DNA from: Riptortus pedestris | Taxonomy: Eukaryota; Arthropoda; Insecta; Hemiptera; Alydidae | DNA length: 64,000 bases | Assembly (NCBI GenBank): GCA_019009955.1 | Contig: CM032230.1 | Location: 101,340,001 to 101,404,000 of the forward strand | Direction of reading: 5' to 3' | Part shown: in pieces, positions 54,988-64,000 of the stretch | How the letters are laid out: each line of letters starts with the position of its first letter | Numbering within the stretch: position 1 is the first letter of the stretch | The notes under the pieces: model-generated | What the model was told of the DNA's origin: nothing | Database searches by the model: none | The model's input: only the letters and a program-made list of their open reading frames with translations | Position numbers and translations under genes: made by a program

Positions 54988-56282
54988 AATTAATTGAAGT
55001 AAATTATAAAAAAATCGGGATGAATTGGAAATTTAATTCTAAATGTTTATTAATAATTACTTCTAGGAAATTAGTTTTTCTGTTACAGAAAAATGTGAGC
55101 AGGGTATAGATAACCCTTAAGGGAGATTAATCTTTATAAAAATGTCGGTGAGTACCCTAGTTAGAAAAATATGTATTTGGGTTTCTGAAATATGTCCCCT
55201 TTATAATCATTTATAAGAAATAATGTTTTTGAAATGTCATTTGACACCTTTCTTATATTGAGCCAAATATGAATTGATTCCTTTATTTTATTAGTTTTTA
55301 ATTCTTTGTAATAATAGAACTTTTATTAGGACTCGAATTTGCCTATATGACTTTAATTGTATGTAAAATTATATCTACAACAAACATGGAATATGTTGCA
55401 CATTAGTTTCAATTTAGAAGAAGGAAGTATTTGAAGGATAGGATGAAATGTACGTTTTTTTGGTCTTCATACCTTGTTTTTATTAGCTTACTTTCATTCT
55501 AGTGCATCCACTTCAATAGTTTTTTTTTTTTTAATTTAATTCTAATCAATGGGAGTCTATTCACCAGATTTGTATAAGTATGTCCGTGTGTGTGCATCTT
55601 TGCTTCTGCTTTCTTCATTAAAAGCCAAGTTGGATCAAAGAAAGTTTTAGTAAACTTTACTTCCTTGTTGAATACATTATTTATTTCTCCGTCGCTTCTA
55701 AAACTTGATGCTCATTCTAAAGGGGTTCCTACTGACACAATTAAAAAATGAAATAACCATTTTTCTAAAATAATAAAACTAGTTCTGCCATTCCTTATAA
55801 CTTTTGATGTTTTCAGTAAATTGCATACCAGCCGTTCTAGTGCATTATTTGTTATAATTGTAGATATTAAAGGAACTCCATTTCAATGATGTTTGAAGAA
55901 AATAAGGTTTAGTAATCACCATTAAAACTGCCTTTGGTTGTAAATTTACTGATACTCAGACTAACTAATATACCATGACTTCACATTTCAGCTATAGAAA
56001 TAGCGGTTACATGATTGCACCTCCGACTGTAAATTAGTCCATTTTACGGTCCGTAGCAAATGTTCTATCATATTTTTACTTTAAGAAAGGCGAAATTGTG
56101 GAGGCGGTTCCTTTACTTGTAGTTTATGCCAAGTAATAAAATGTAATTCCAATAACGGTTCGAATCCTTACAACCTAAATGGCAAAATTGTCTTCAGCAG
56201 CAAGCAAAGGGGTTATAGTTTCATTATATCTCTATGTTATTGCATGTATTACAGACAATTTTATAAAAAAATAAAATACGAT
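54988..56282. other. AT-rich stretch, nothing recognised
   Basis: Only poly-T runs (for example about 55520) and short open frames. No repeat family member was seen. Confidence 0.45.
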
Positions 56283-56386
56283 TTTCAGCAAACTTACCTT
56301 ATGAGAAATCAACAATCGAGGTTTTATTCGTTACGCAATTCTTAAAACGCTTTCATTTCATACGAAATATGTGTGTGTGTGTGTGA
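56283..56386 (-). mobile_element. Helentron-like 3' end, reverse, ending in (GT)n
   Basis: TTTCAGCAAACTTACCTTATG, GAGAAATCAACAATCGAGG, 'ttcgttacgcaattcttaaa' and 'cgctttcatttc' match the reversed 3' end. A GTGTGTGTGTGTG tract at 56370-56384 occupies the microsatellite position. A reverse SINE then replaces the rest of the element. Confidence 0.65.
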
Positions 56387-56577
56387 GCGTCAGGCTAATT
56401 GGAACTGGTAATCTTCAGGTTACCACCCTTTTCTAACCAGGGTTGTACTAAGAATTTTATTTAATGAATTTCGTCACTAAATAAATTCCTCTGCCAGGCG
56501 GGATCGAACTCGCCACTTTAGGTTTACCATGTGAGATTAAGGTCAACGTTTTAACTCACGTGGCTAACCTAAGCCTC
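56387..56577 (-). repeat. tRNA-derived SINE, reverse copy
   Basis: In reverse: GAGGCTTAGGTTAGCCACG, GTGAGTTAAAACGTTGACC, B box AGTTCGATCCCGCC, 'ggaatttatttagtgacg', 'aaataaaattcttagt', 'gaaaagggtggtaacctg', and 'ccaattagcc'. It lacks the ATAA tail. It abuts the GT tract of the Helentron-like fragment, so it may have inserted at or within it. Confidence 0.85.
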
Positions 56578-57562
56578 TCCCATTACTTTAAAAAAATCCA
56601 AACGATCTGAATATACCTGACTAAATAAAATGTTATTCATTGGCTTTTCTCTATAAGAATTTTATGTTAATTCCACGCATTATTAAGTCATATAATGAAG
56701 CATATACTAATTAAAAAAAAGCAAAAGAGAAATTTCCCTGCAGGGCTCTTTTTCGTCAACGAGAATTAATACTTCATAATAGTTGATTAATATTATTAAA
56801 AAAAAAAGTCACCGTAGACAATAAGTGTCCTTGCTTGTAAAGTGTGTACCACTTTTTGTTCATGTCAATATGAAATAGTTTGAAGCTCCTAATTAAAATT
56901 GGCGAATGAAGTTTGAAAGGTTGAATAACTCATTCACTAGAGCATTGTACCTAGCTTAGGAGCTAGAATTATTTAACCTTCCTGAATGAAATTCCTATGG
57001 AGATACTCAAGTAGAGTACACCATGGTAATGTATATCAAATTTTAATTCGTCATATTTACTACATTAAGTAATTTAATTCATCTTAAGATCCCTCATGAC
57101 TTACACGACTTACTTACTGAAGGTAGCCCACACATAACCATAATACTCCAACATTTACATGATATCAACATATACTCACAAATCTAGAAGTATTACATTT
57201 TAAAATCCTTTTTAATCCTTCCTAAATTAAATATTTTAAACTCCAGCTAAACTCTTTTACTGTATGTGTGCGCGCGTGTGTGTGTGTTGTGTGTGTGTGT
57301 GTGTGTTTGTATGTATGATAAAGAAAGTGAGGGCATATGATTGTAAATATTTTAGATATTAGAAAACTTAATCTTCATTTTATTCATACTAATTTTTATT
57401 TATTTGATTTTAGTCTTGTTTTTAACCATTGAAAGTATATAATAGTTTACGTAATTTTATTAGTCTTTATAGTTTTTAATTATCTAGTTTCCTCCAAGGT
57501 TTTTTTTTTTGTTTTTGAATTTAATGTTTTGTTTTTGTTTATTTGTTTTTTTTGTATCTTTG
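56578..57562. other. AT-rich stretch with a GT microsatellite
   Basis: No gene. The part from about 57400 is T-rich and may be the 3' untranslated region of the putative retrotransposon tail at 57663-57800. Confidence 0.4.
57266..57307. repeat. (GT)n microsatellite
   Basis: GTGTGTGCGCGCGTGTGTG then more GT with one TTG interruption. Confidence 0.96.
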
Positions 57563-57662
57563 GTTACATTTTGTTATTTAGTTGCGTTCTGTTATTTAGT
57601 TGAGTTTCGTTATTTTGTTGCGTTCTGTTATTTAGTTACGTTTTGTTATTTGTTTGCGTTCT
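57563..57662 (+). repeat. 18-bp minisatellite, about 5.5 copies
   Basis: Units follow GTTGCGTTCTGTTATTTA with variants (GTTACATTTTGTTATTTA, GTTGAGTTTCGTTATTTT, GTTACGTTTTGTTATTTG). All units are 18 bp. It lies in a T-rich stretch just upstream of an AAAT-tailed sequence. Confidence 0.9.
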
Positions 57663-57800
57663 TAGTTTTTATTGTTTAATCTAATCTTGTTACTATTTTC
57701 ATTTTTGCATTTTGTTTGTATACATTGTTATTTTTGTTTGTTCTTTTTTGATGAGCAATATCGCCTCGCTGCGAACGCTCCAAAATAAATAAATAAATAA
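57663..57800 (+). other. possible retrotransposon 3' tail ending in (AAAT)n
   Basis: A T-rich stretch ends in a less AT-rich segment (GATGAGCAATATCGCCTCG, then CTGCGAACGCTCC) followed by AAATAAATAAATAAATAAAG. Many CR1- or RTE-type LINEs end in such short-unit tails. No coding sequence upstream supports it, so this remains a guess. Confidence 0.3.
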
Positions 57801-57854
57801 AGTAATTTAAAGTAATTACATCCTGATTCTTGTTTAGATGAAGACAATATCAAG

Positions 57855-58150
57855 GCAACGCGTAGGGGCTACTCCAAATTAGCGGATTTCCCAACGCGAT
57901 GAAATTACAAATATTACGTCATCTGCAAGTTCTATTATTAATTTCTCCTGTAGTTAGTGACCTGTCTATTTTACTAGTATGCAAGGCTCTAAACTAGTAT
58001 AATGGCTTAAAGAGTAAATCACGTGAGTAGCAGTGTTGGTTTGCTGATGACGAAAATCTCGGAAATACAAATAACGCAGTCAACATTCGAATTAGAGAAA
58101 ATCCTATTGAACAACGTAGTTCTGGTATATGTAGTATTGAGGACTTTCAG
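57855..58150 (+). mobile_element. Helentron-like element, degraded 5' part
   Basis: GGCAACGCGTAGGGGCTAC, 'caaattagcggatttccca', 'cgcgatg', 'cacgtgagtagcagtgttgg', 'ttgctgatgacgaaaatctc' follow the family's 5' end and 'agtaggagtgggggtttactg' block with many substitutions. The 3' end is not found. Confidence 0.5.
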
Positions 58151-58227
58151 CAAGTATAGTTCCATTTTTGAGGTTCTGGATGGTAAAGGAATCTGGTATC
58201 TCAGATAATAAAAGAACTAAGGCCTCG

Positions 58228-58305
58228 TTCCTTCACAGTTATTTATTAAATGCAACAGAGCGCGTACACATACAGTCCATCATCAGTACCCTCTTCAGGA
58301 ATAAG
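58228..58305 (-). repeat. relic of a Penelope-type hammerhead-bearing end
   Basis: In reverse: CTGATGA, T, GGAC... then TGTACGCGCTCTG and 'catttaataaat'. It aligns with 49250-49330 ('GAAAGCGCTCTGC', 'ttttaataaat') but GAA has become GTA. The core is lost on that side. Confidence 0.45.
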
Positions 58306-59156
58306 GATTGTCTGTGACACCAAGTACAGTTGATCAAGATGAATTAGGGTGTCCCTATATTACCACAATGATGAGAACTGACCAATGCACCAGACGCCTT
58401 CTCTTTCTTCGCCAACATACGCGTAATTATGACACATTCACAAACAGCTATTTCATAAACAGCGTTGATCAGATTAGCTCTAGATCATGCCAATGCACTA
58501 TGAGCCGATCTATGGAGTATATCTATTCCGATCTAGGTCGAAATGACCTCCCGTTTGCAGATGTCCCCCGATAGCTTGGGGCGAGAGAGGAGTGCCATCT
58601 TGATCGATGGACCACACACACTCTCTTAGGAAAAATGACATTAGTATTAATGATACATCACTGTCTCCAGCTGACCTCATTATTCTCTCAGTCTATTTTA
58701 TCTGTTCATCTCGGTTCGGGCTCGGACACAACAGTCCTCGATTCCATCTTGTGTCCGGCGTACATGCACCCCTGTCGGGGATTTTTATCTTTTCATCTTT
58801 GACAAGAAGTTAGTGAAGAAAGCTCAAATGAACTCTCTAAATATATATTCGGTCTCTCATGAACAGTTTTGAATGGTTCACCGCGGTATGCTAAAAACTG
58901 TATTTAACGTCAATGATCAAATTGTGCAAGAAATGATTCTGAATAAGGTCTTAACTCTCTATGGCAGCAGTGAATAATACTATTTTATTTTGACAGTCGC
59001 ATTTCGCTTTCAACTTTTTTTTATGTTGTTTTAGATTTCATTAAATGTTATATTTGATATTTAACTCTATTTTTTTATTTTAGGACTGAATGTCTCGTTG
59101 AAATTCAGTCTAGAATGATCGATCAATAGAAAGTTTTAATTACGGAGATTACGGTT
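58306..59156. other. unrecognised stretch with an 88-codon open frame
   Basis: The plus-strand frame 58308-58574 begins MSVTPSTVDQDELGCPYITT and is followed in another frame by 58607-58813. The patch is less AT-rich than average and cysteine/serine/arginine-rich, but no domain is recognised. It could be the decayed body of a retroelement. Confidence 0.35.
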
Positions 59157-59393
59157 TGGGGCTCAGGTTAGCCAGGTGAATTAAAGCGTTGACTTTAATT
59201 TCACATGATAAACCTAGAGTGGCGAGTACAATTCCCGCCTGGGCAATACGAATTTATTTAGTGACGAAATTCATTAAATAAAATCCTTAGTCCCACCCTG
59301 GCTAGAAAAGGGTGGTAGCCTGTATCTCTACAGGTTCTCGCCAGTCCCAATAGCCTCAGTTGCAAAAAGTGGAAGTTAATAAATAATAATATT
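59157..59393 (+). repeat. tRNA-derived SINE, full copy
   Basis: Very close to 39667-39900: GGGGCTCAGGTTAGCCAGG, 'aattaaagcgttgac', B-box region AGTACAATTCCCGCC, 'gaatttatttagtgacgaaa', CCCACCCTGGCTAGAAAAG, GGTGGTAGCCTGT. A small 'atctctacaggttctcg' insertion comes before 'ccagtcccaatagcctcag'. ATAAATAATAATATT tail. Confidence 0.9.
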
Positions 59394-59588
59394 AGTTCAA
59401 ATTTACAACGAACTATCTAAGTTCCCAGAAATAAAACTAACTTTCCATTACTACTGTTAAATTAAAATCAAACTAGATATGGAGTATTTACAAAAATGAA
59501 TAAATGAAGATATCTGATGGGCTTGGGACTCGTGAGTATACTGAGATGATGAAAATATGGATACAAAGATATGTGCAGGACTTTTATC

Positions 59589-59592
<4 letters not shown>

Positions 59593-59649
<57 letters not shown>

Positions 59650-59660
59650 TTATATTTATA
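59593..59660. repeat. (TA)n microsatellite with TTTA interruptions
   Basis: About 48 bp of perfect TA followed by TTTATATATA variants. Confidence 0.96.
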
Positions 59661-60639
59661 TATTTGTTAGGGATATAAGAGGGGAGGGGCGATGAATAAT
59701 ACTAGGGGAACTAACTACTTTCTCACAATCCATGTATTTTATTACTTCCTAAAAATGTCTTATTTTAACATATGTTGGTGTTTATTTCACATTTTTTAAA
59801 CATTTAGGTAGTATATTGGTATACATACTGAATGGGCTAAATGAGAAGAACGTTCGCTGATTCGGCTTGCTGCGGAGGTATAACTATTTGATTAAGTCAA
59901 TATTTAATTCTGAAGATTCATAACTATAAATATGTTTGTCGGGCATCACATGTATTTATTGGCTGAGCTCTTTAGGTCTTACTGATTGAACCATTCATCT
60001 GCTCGTTCACTGATATACTTTTTTTAATATTTTCTACACTGTACCCCTGCAATTTAGGAATTTTCCATCCACTATATTACATGGTTTTTTGTGTATTTTG
60101 TTTTTAATATAGTTTTGAAAACTTCGTAAAATATTAAATAAATTACGTGTGTAAATGTTTAAAGAAAATCGTAACAATGGCAAATTAATAGACAAATAAA
60201 ATTAATAATTTGTCACTTCGTAAACTATAACGAAATATGAAAAATGAACAAGAATAATAAAAGGGGTGTTTGGACGAAGTATAAAGCCATCAGTTTAGCT
60301 TAACTCCAAAACATTTACGAAGGTCACAATGTCATAGTTGTGTTTAAACAATAGTTGTGGTTTAGTCGCTGTCCAAAATCCATGCTGAAGAATTATACTC
60401 AACAGTATTATTAAATGATTGAAAATAGATCAAAAGTGATATCAAAGTAATGAGTAGACATATCAGGACAGGTGTACATGATAAATCGGGGACGACTTTC
60501 ATCCAGCACTACAAAGGTCATATGCCATTATTTAATTCAACATTCATCTTCTTCCAACGGCGTCATCATAATTTAATTGGAAATGTTTCTTGCTTGATTA
60601 TACACCCGATCTGTTACCAGCCAGCTGTTATATTACATA
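59661..60639. other. AT-rich stretch, nothing recognised
   Basis: No gene or repeat family member was identified. Confidence 0.45.
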
Positions 60640-60831
60640 TTAGCTCACGTTGGTCATGTAAGTTTAGGCGTTAGTTTACATACACATGGCAAAGCTAGAG
60701 CCATGGGTTCGATTCCCACGTGGGTTATAGGAGTTTATTTAGTGAAGAATTCGTTAAATAAAATCCTTTGCTGCCTAGGTAAGGATGGTGTGACTAATAA
60801 TAATAATAAAAAAAATGTTAATAAATAAATA
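60640..60831 (+). repeat. tRNA-derived SINE copy with perfect B box
   Basis: TAGCTCACGTTGGTCATG, 'gtaagtttaggcgtta', 'cacatggcaaagctagagcc', B box GGTTCGATTCC exactly, 'ggagtttatttagtgaag', 'aaataaaatccttt', then a shortened 3' part and AATAATAATAATAAAAAAAA. The 3' body (CCCTGGCTAG... AACCCG) is largely missing. Confidence 0.8.
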
Positions 60832-60914
60832 GTAAACTTTGAATGCCTTTATCAGACAGCAGTATTCTATTCAGTATTTCGGCTTCTATGTAGCTTAATA
60901 ATAATAATTTGAAA

Positions 60915-61112
60915 TTTGGGGCTTATAATCGTTGGTCTAAATCTGAGTTGGAAAGCCTAGATTGGCGATTGCGATTCCCGCCTGGGCAATTGGAATTTAA
61001 ATGACTCAATAAATAAGATTTTTATTCCCACCCTAGCTAGACAATTGGTGGTAACCTGTAGATAACCCGCCCAATTAGCAAAAAAAGTGGACACTAATAA
61101 ATAATAGTAATT
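60915..61112 (+). repeat. tRNA-derived SINE copy, head diverged
   Basis: The head is degraded. Then 'aaagcctagattggcg', GCGATTCCCGCCTGGGC, 'ggaatttaaatgactcaat', CCCACCCTAGCTAGACAAT, GGTGGTAACCTGTAGATAAC and CCGCCCAATTAGC, ending TAATAAATAATAG. It lies in tandem with 60640-60831, about 85 bp apart. Confidence 0.82.
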
Positions 61113-62014
61113 TGAAATTTCATTACTAGTAGTTACATTCTTAAATATATTTGATTCTAATTGTGTTTTAAAGGAGAATTGGTTCAGATGGAAACTGATG
61201 TTATTATTCATCTCATGTTTTATCCAATTGTAAAAGCTAGCACCTTCGTATTCCATTGATTTTGAATATTGAATAGCTTATTATTGCAAGCGCGTCCGTT
61301 TTGACCTATCCTGAACCCATTTTGATTAGTTTCGGATGTGACGTCTGTACGAAAGTAATTATCTAACATAACTCAAATACAACTAGTATTACAATGTTGA
61401 AATTTCACATTTTCTCATTTAACTTTTTCGAAAATACATCTTTTTCGTGCTTCGAAATACTGTTACTTAGTAAATTATTTTTTAAATGAATAAATCGAAT
61501 AGAGTTTAGAATAAACAGGGGGATTTATTTCTAAAAATGTATTACTGAATCCATAATATGTAAAACTAGTGTTTTAATTTGTCACATAAAAGAGACAATT
61601 CCAAGCTTGAATGGGTAATTCATCGATTCCGAAGACTTCAGAAAAAAAAATGTAAAGTGCTCCCAATTCAAGAAACATCACCGAGCTAATCATAAAATGT
61701 TTAGAAAAAAATAGCTGCAATAACAAGTTCAAGAATTGGCGACACCGCGTATTCAAACGAAGTCACATTTGAATAATGAATGAGATTCAAATTATGCAAC
61801 TCTGTGGTTAATCATATTTCCTCCGAAAGAGTTTTTTATTTTGGCACAATAATGGCTAAACATTAAAGGGTGGTTTCAACAAATCAAGTGAATTTGCAAT
61901 TACCCCTTGAGCGTGTGCATCGTTAATTGTGGCCACTGCGCCAATGTAGTAAAAGTCCTCCAAATAGGACAACATATTCTCTTTTTCTAAGTAAAACCCC
62001 GCTAAATAAAGGGG
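61113..62014. other. AT-rich stretch with one short dispersed repeat
   Basis: Holds the repeat at 61288-61345. No gene was recognised. Confidence 0.42.
61288..61345 (+). repeat. short dispersed repeat shared with 27599-27651
   Basis: GCGTCCGTTTTGACC, 'ctgaacccattttgatt', AGTTTCGGATGTGACGTCTG, partner of the segment in front of the second solo LTR. Here no LTR follows, so this may represent the unoccupied form of that repeat. Confidence 0.55.
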
Positions 62015-62600
62015 GGGGGGGTTACTAGTGCTGAAAACGACGAAGTACGAATAACTTCATTAGTATTTGAGTTCTGGAAAAAATGCATCGAACAACAATC
62101 GTTTAGCAAAAATAGATTAACCAAACTGGTTCTGTAACATACTTCGATTCAACTCATAATTACGGATATATTTTTAATTTCGAACCCCCCTCCCTTTAAA
62201 GCCCCAATATTCCAAGTCCGATTTCAGCCAATAACAAATATGGTCTTTAGTGTTACAAAAAATGTTAAACATCGAGTGTAGTATAAATCAAATAAGTATT
62301 TTAGAACGTAAAATCTTTATTGATGACGCACCCCACACAACGAATTTGCATGTATCTCGCATAATAAAGATCAATTGAAAACAATAGTTGGTATATAATG
62401 ATGTGGTTCATGATATAACTGCTTATTGTCAATGTGACATGTGTAAGAGTGGGGGTTTTCTGAATGCATAGGAAAACTAAATGATCCAAATATCTTGGTT
62501 AATATTCATGAAAGAGAAAATATGTATATCACAATATTTGTAGGTAATATAATTTTCAATAAGATTGACCATGTATACTTTTTCGATCCAGAATCTGCTA
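62015..62600 (+). mobile_element. Helentron-like fragments in permuted order
   Basis: A G-run and 'ttactagtgctgaaaacga' (62010-62045). Then a 3'-middle piece (62155-62300: 'tacggatatatttttaattt', 'cgaacccccctccc', GTCCGATTTCAGCCAATAAC). Then a new 5'-half piece (62315-62600: TTGATGACGCACC, 'atttgcatgtatctcgcat', GAGTGGGGGTTTTCTGAATGC, 'tcttggttaatattcatga', TTTTTCGATCC). It stops at the SINE at 62625. The piece order equals that at 13403-13835. Confidence 0.72.
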
Positions 62601-62624
62601 AAGCAACGTCATTGCACTCGGAGA

Positions 62625-62798
62625 TTACAAAGCTACAACGGCTAATTACACACGCGTTATCTACAAGTTACCACCTATTTCTAGCCAAGATGAGACTCGG
62701 GATTTTATTTAATAACATCGCCACTAAATAAATTCCTATTGTCCTCGGAAATTGAACCATGACTCTAAAGATTATATAAGCAGGTCGAATGAATTAAA
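62625..62798 (-). repeat. tRNA-derived SINE, reverse, truncated head
   Basis: In reverse: B-box region GGTTCAATTTCC, 'aggaatttatttagtggcg', 'ttaaataaaatcccgag', 'gaaataggtggtaacttg', 'agataacgcg', 'aattagccg'. The tail is absent. It interrupts the Helentron-like sequence at 62600. Confidence 0.75.
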
Positions 62799-63153
62799 GT
62801 AGTGATATTGAAAGATATCGTTGATTTCTCATTACTAATTTTATTATGATTCTAGTAATGCAAACAATTCATTAATTTCCATTATTGAGTCTTTTGCTGA
62901 CATTTTCCGAAAAGATAATGTGTATTAAAAAATATAATGTTCTAATCCAAAATAATACCTAAGAAAATGATGGCATAAATTGGAGGAGTAATTTTCACAA
63001 ATAGCCGGAAATAAGGAAACATATAAGTGTATAAATAAGCTGAATGAATGATGCTTTTAGTACAAAGGAAACGGCAACTATAGTCACGGAAATGAATACT
63101 CTTTTAATAATAATGACTCTATTTATTATTTATTAAGGTAGCCACAACTATTG

Positions 63154-63157
<4 letters not shown>
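62799..63157. other. AT-rich stretch, nothing recognised
   Basis: No family landmark was found. The expected 3' terminus of the reverse Helentron-like copy at 63514 is not visible here. Confidence 0.45.
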
Positions 63158-63196
<39 letters not shown>

Positions 63197-63264
63197 TGTG
63201 TGTGTGTGTGTGTGAGAGTGTGTGTGTGTGTTTGTGTTTTTTTGTGTGTGTGTGTGTGTTTGTG

Positions 63265-63327
<63 letters not shown>

Positions 63328-63329
63328 TG

Positions 63330-63360
<31 letters not shown>

Positions 63361-63361
63361 T

Positions 63362-63459
<98 letters not shown>

Positions 63460-63513
63460 TGTTTTTGTGTGTGTGTGTGTGTGTGTGTGTTTGTGTGAAT
63501 GTGTTTATATATG
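63158..63513. repeat. very long (TG)n microsatellite with TTTTTG interruptions
   Basis: About 355 bp of TG with recurrent TTTGTGTTTTTGTG interruptions at fairly regular places (about 63230, 63260, 63325, 63361 and 63456), suggesting internal duplication of larger units. It lies exactly where the internal microsatellite of the reverse Helentron-like copy at 63514 belongs. All open frames through it are repeat translations. Confidence 0.97.
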
Positions 63514-64000
63514 TAACGCTCTAGTAGTCGCAATTTTCATTGCATCGGTACTACATTCAATATTTGAACGTTTTATGTAAAATTAAAGGTCAAGTTCGTT
63601 AACGGCTGAAATCGGACAAGTGTGAGGGGGGGGATTTTATAGGAGGGAGTTTTGAATATTCCAAATATTTTCTTTATTATGAGTCGGATCGAAAAATGGT
63701 ATAACATCTATCTAATTTCAAATTTACTATTTTATAAATGTTAATATTTTTCTCTATGCTAAGTATTAACCAAGATATTTCCATTTTTTAAATTTTCAAC
63801 CTTTAGTTAATACCCACTCCTACTCATGTCATATTAACAATAAGTTGTTATGTAATGGACCACGTTATTGGAAGCTTAAATACAAAACGTTTTCAACGGG
63901 CCATACATTTGTGTGATACTTGCAAATACGTTGTTATGACGTTATCAATTCATATATTACGCTCAAAAATGTTTATTTGATGGATGCCATACTCAATATT
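63514..64000 (-). mobile_element. Helentron-like element, reverse, cut by window end
   Basis: Next to the TG tract: GTAACGCTCTAGTAGTCGC, 'attgcatcgg', 'aatatttgaacgttttatgt', GTTCGTTAACGGCTGAAATC, GGACAAGTGTGAGG and a G-run. Then 'gagtcggatcgaaaaa', 'aaccaagatatttcc', 'tacccactcctactcat', 'attggaagcttaaatac', 'gcaaatacgttgttatga'. The copy continues beyond 64000, so its 5' end is not seen. Confidence 0.82.

Noticed and set aside
60640..60831. Functional tRNA gene
   Set aside because: The B box is perfect, but the segment continues into the SINE body and cannot fold into a full cloverleaf with an acceptor stem.
63126..63580. Open frames of 100-140 codons made of Cys-Val or His-Thr repeats
   Set aside because: They are translations of the TG microsatellite in several frames and both strands, with no start context or non-repeat sequence.
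1..64000. Bacterial or organellar origin of the sequence
   Set aside because: No dense coding, no ribosome-binding sites, and abundant SINEs, LINEs, LTRs and long microsatellites point to animal nuclear DNA.

Overview
The window looks like gene-free nuclear DNA from a large, AT-rich, repeat-dense animal genome, most likely an arthropod and probably an insect. The arthropod call rests on the types of mobile element: LTRs with a TATA box and a TCAGT-type initiator, Penelope-like elements, LINE fragments with an RNase H domain, and a tRNA-derived SINE. I found no host protein-coding gene, rRNA gene, intact tRNA gene or CRISPR array. Most open frames are short chance ORFs or translations of TA, TG or TC microsatellites. 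The few that match known proteins are decayed retrotransposon pieces.

The dominant component is one interspersed family with about 18 copies or fragments on both strands. A near-complete copy lies at 41173-42144. Copies start with an A-run followed by GTCCGTCACGC, then a subterminal AGCAGATTTCCC. They end with a hairpin (GATTTCCC/GGGAAATC) followed by TGCTAA. The 3' arm is the reverse complement of the 5' subterminal motif, and no target-site duplication is visible. This is the architecture of non-autonomous Helitron/Helentron (DINE-1-like) elements. An internal microsatellite sits at a fixed position about 100-150 bp before the 3' end, and many of the longest TA or TG tracts in the window are this tract.

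Other elements are layered around and inside these copies. They include a hAT MITE with an 8-bp TSD (21217-21450), a Tc1-like MITE (10921-11127), a solo LTR (18305-18826), a second solo LTR (27653-28161), a hAT-like element (9925-10487), and a G-run MITE with an 8-bp TSD and GG termini (28353-28666). About 15 copies of a tRNA-derived SINE are also present. LINE debris includes an RT fragment at 2150-2437, an RNase H plus C-terminal fragment at 7542-8036, an RTE-like C-terminus at 16735-16960 and an RT fragment at 46500-46740.

The most unusual layer is a set of inverted-repeat pairs at 11731-12448, 49250-49467 and 54747-54987, plus a head-to-head Penelope-like endonuclease fragment at 50470-51215. 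Their arms carry CUGANGA...GAAA cores, a short stem II and a palindromic stem III, which matches minimal hammerhead ribozymes known from Penelope-like retroelements. Tandem repeats include a five-copy 82-bp satellite (32755-33140), an 18-bp minisatellite (57563-57662) and a 276-bp spaced duplication (19240-19683). The remaining stretches are AT-rich DNA in which I see no gene.
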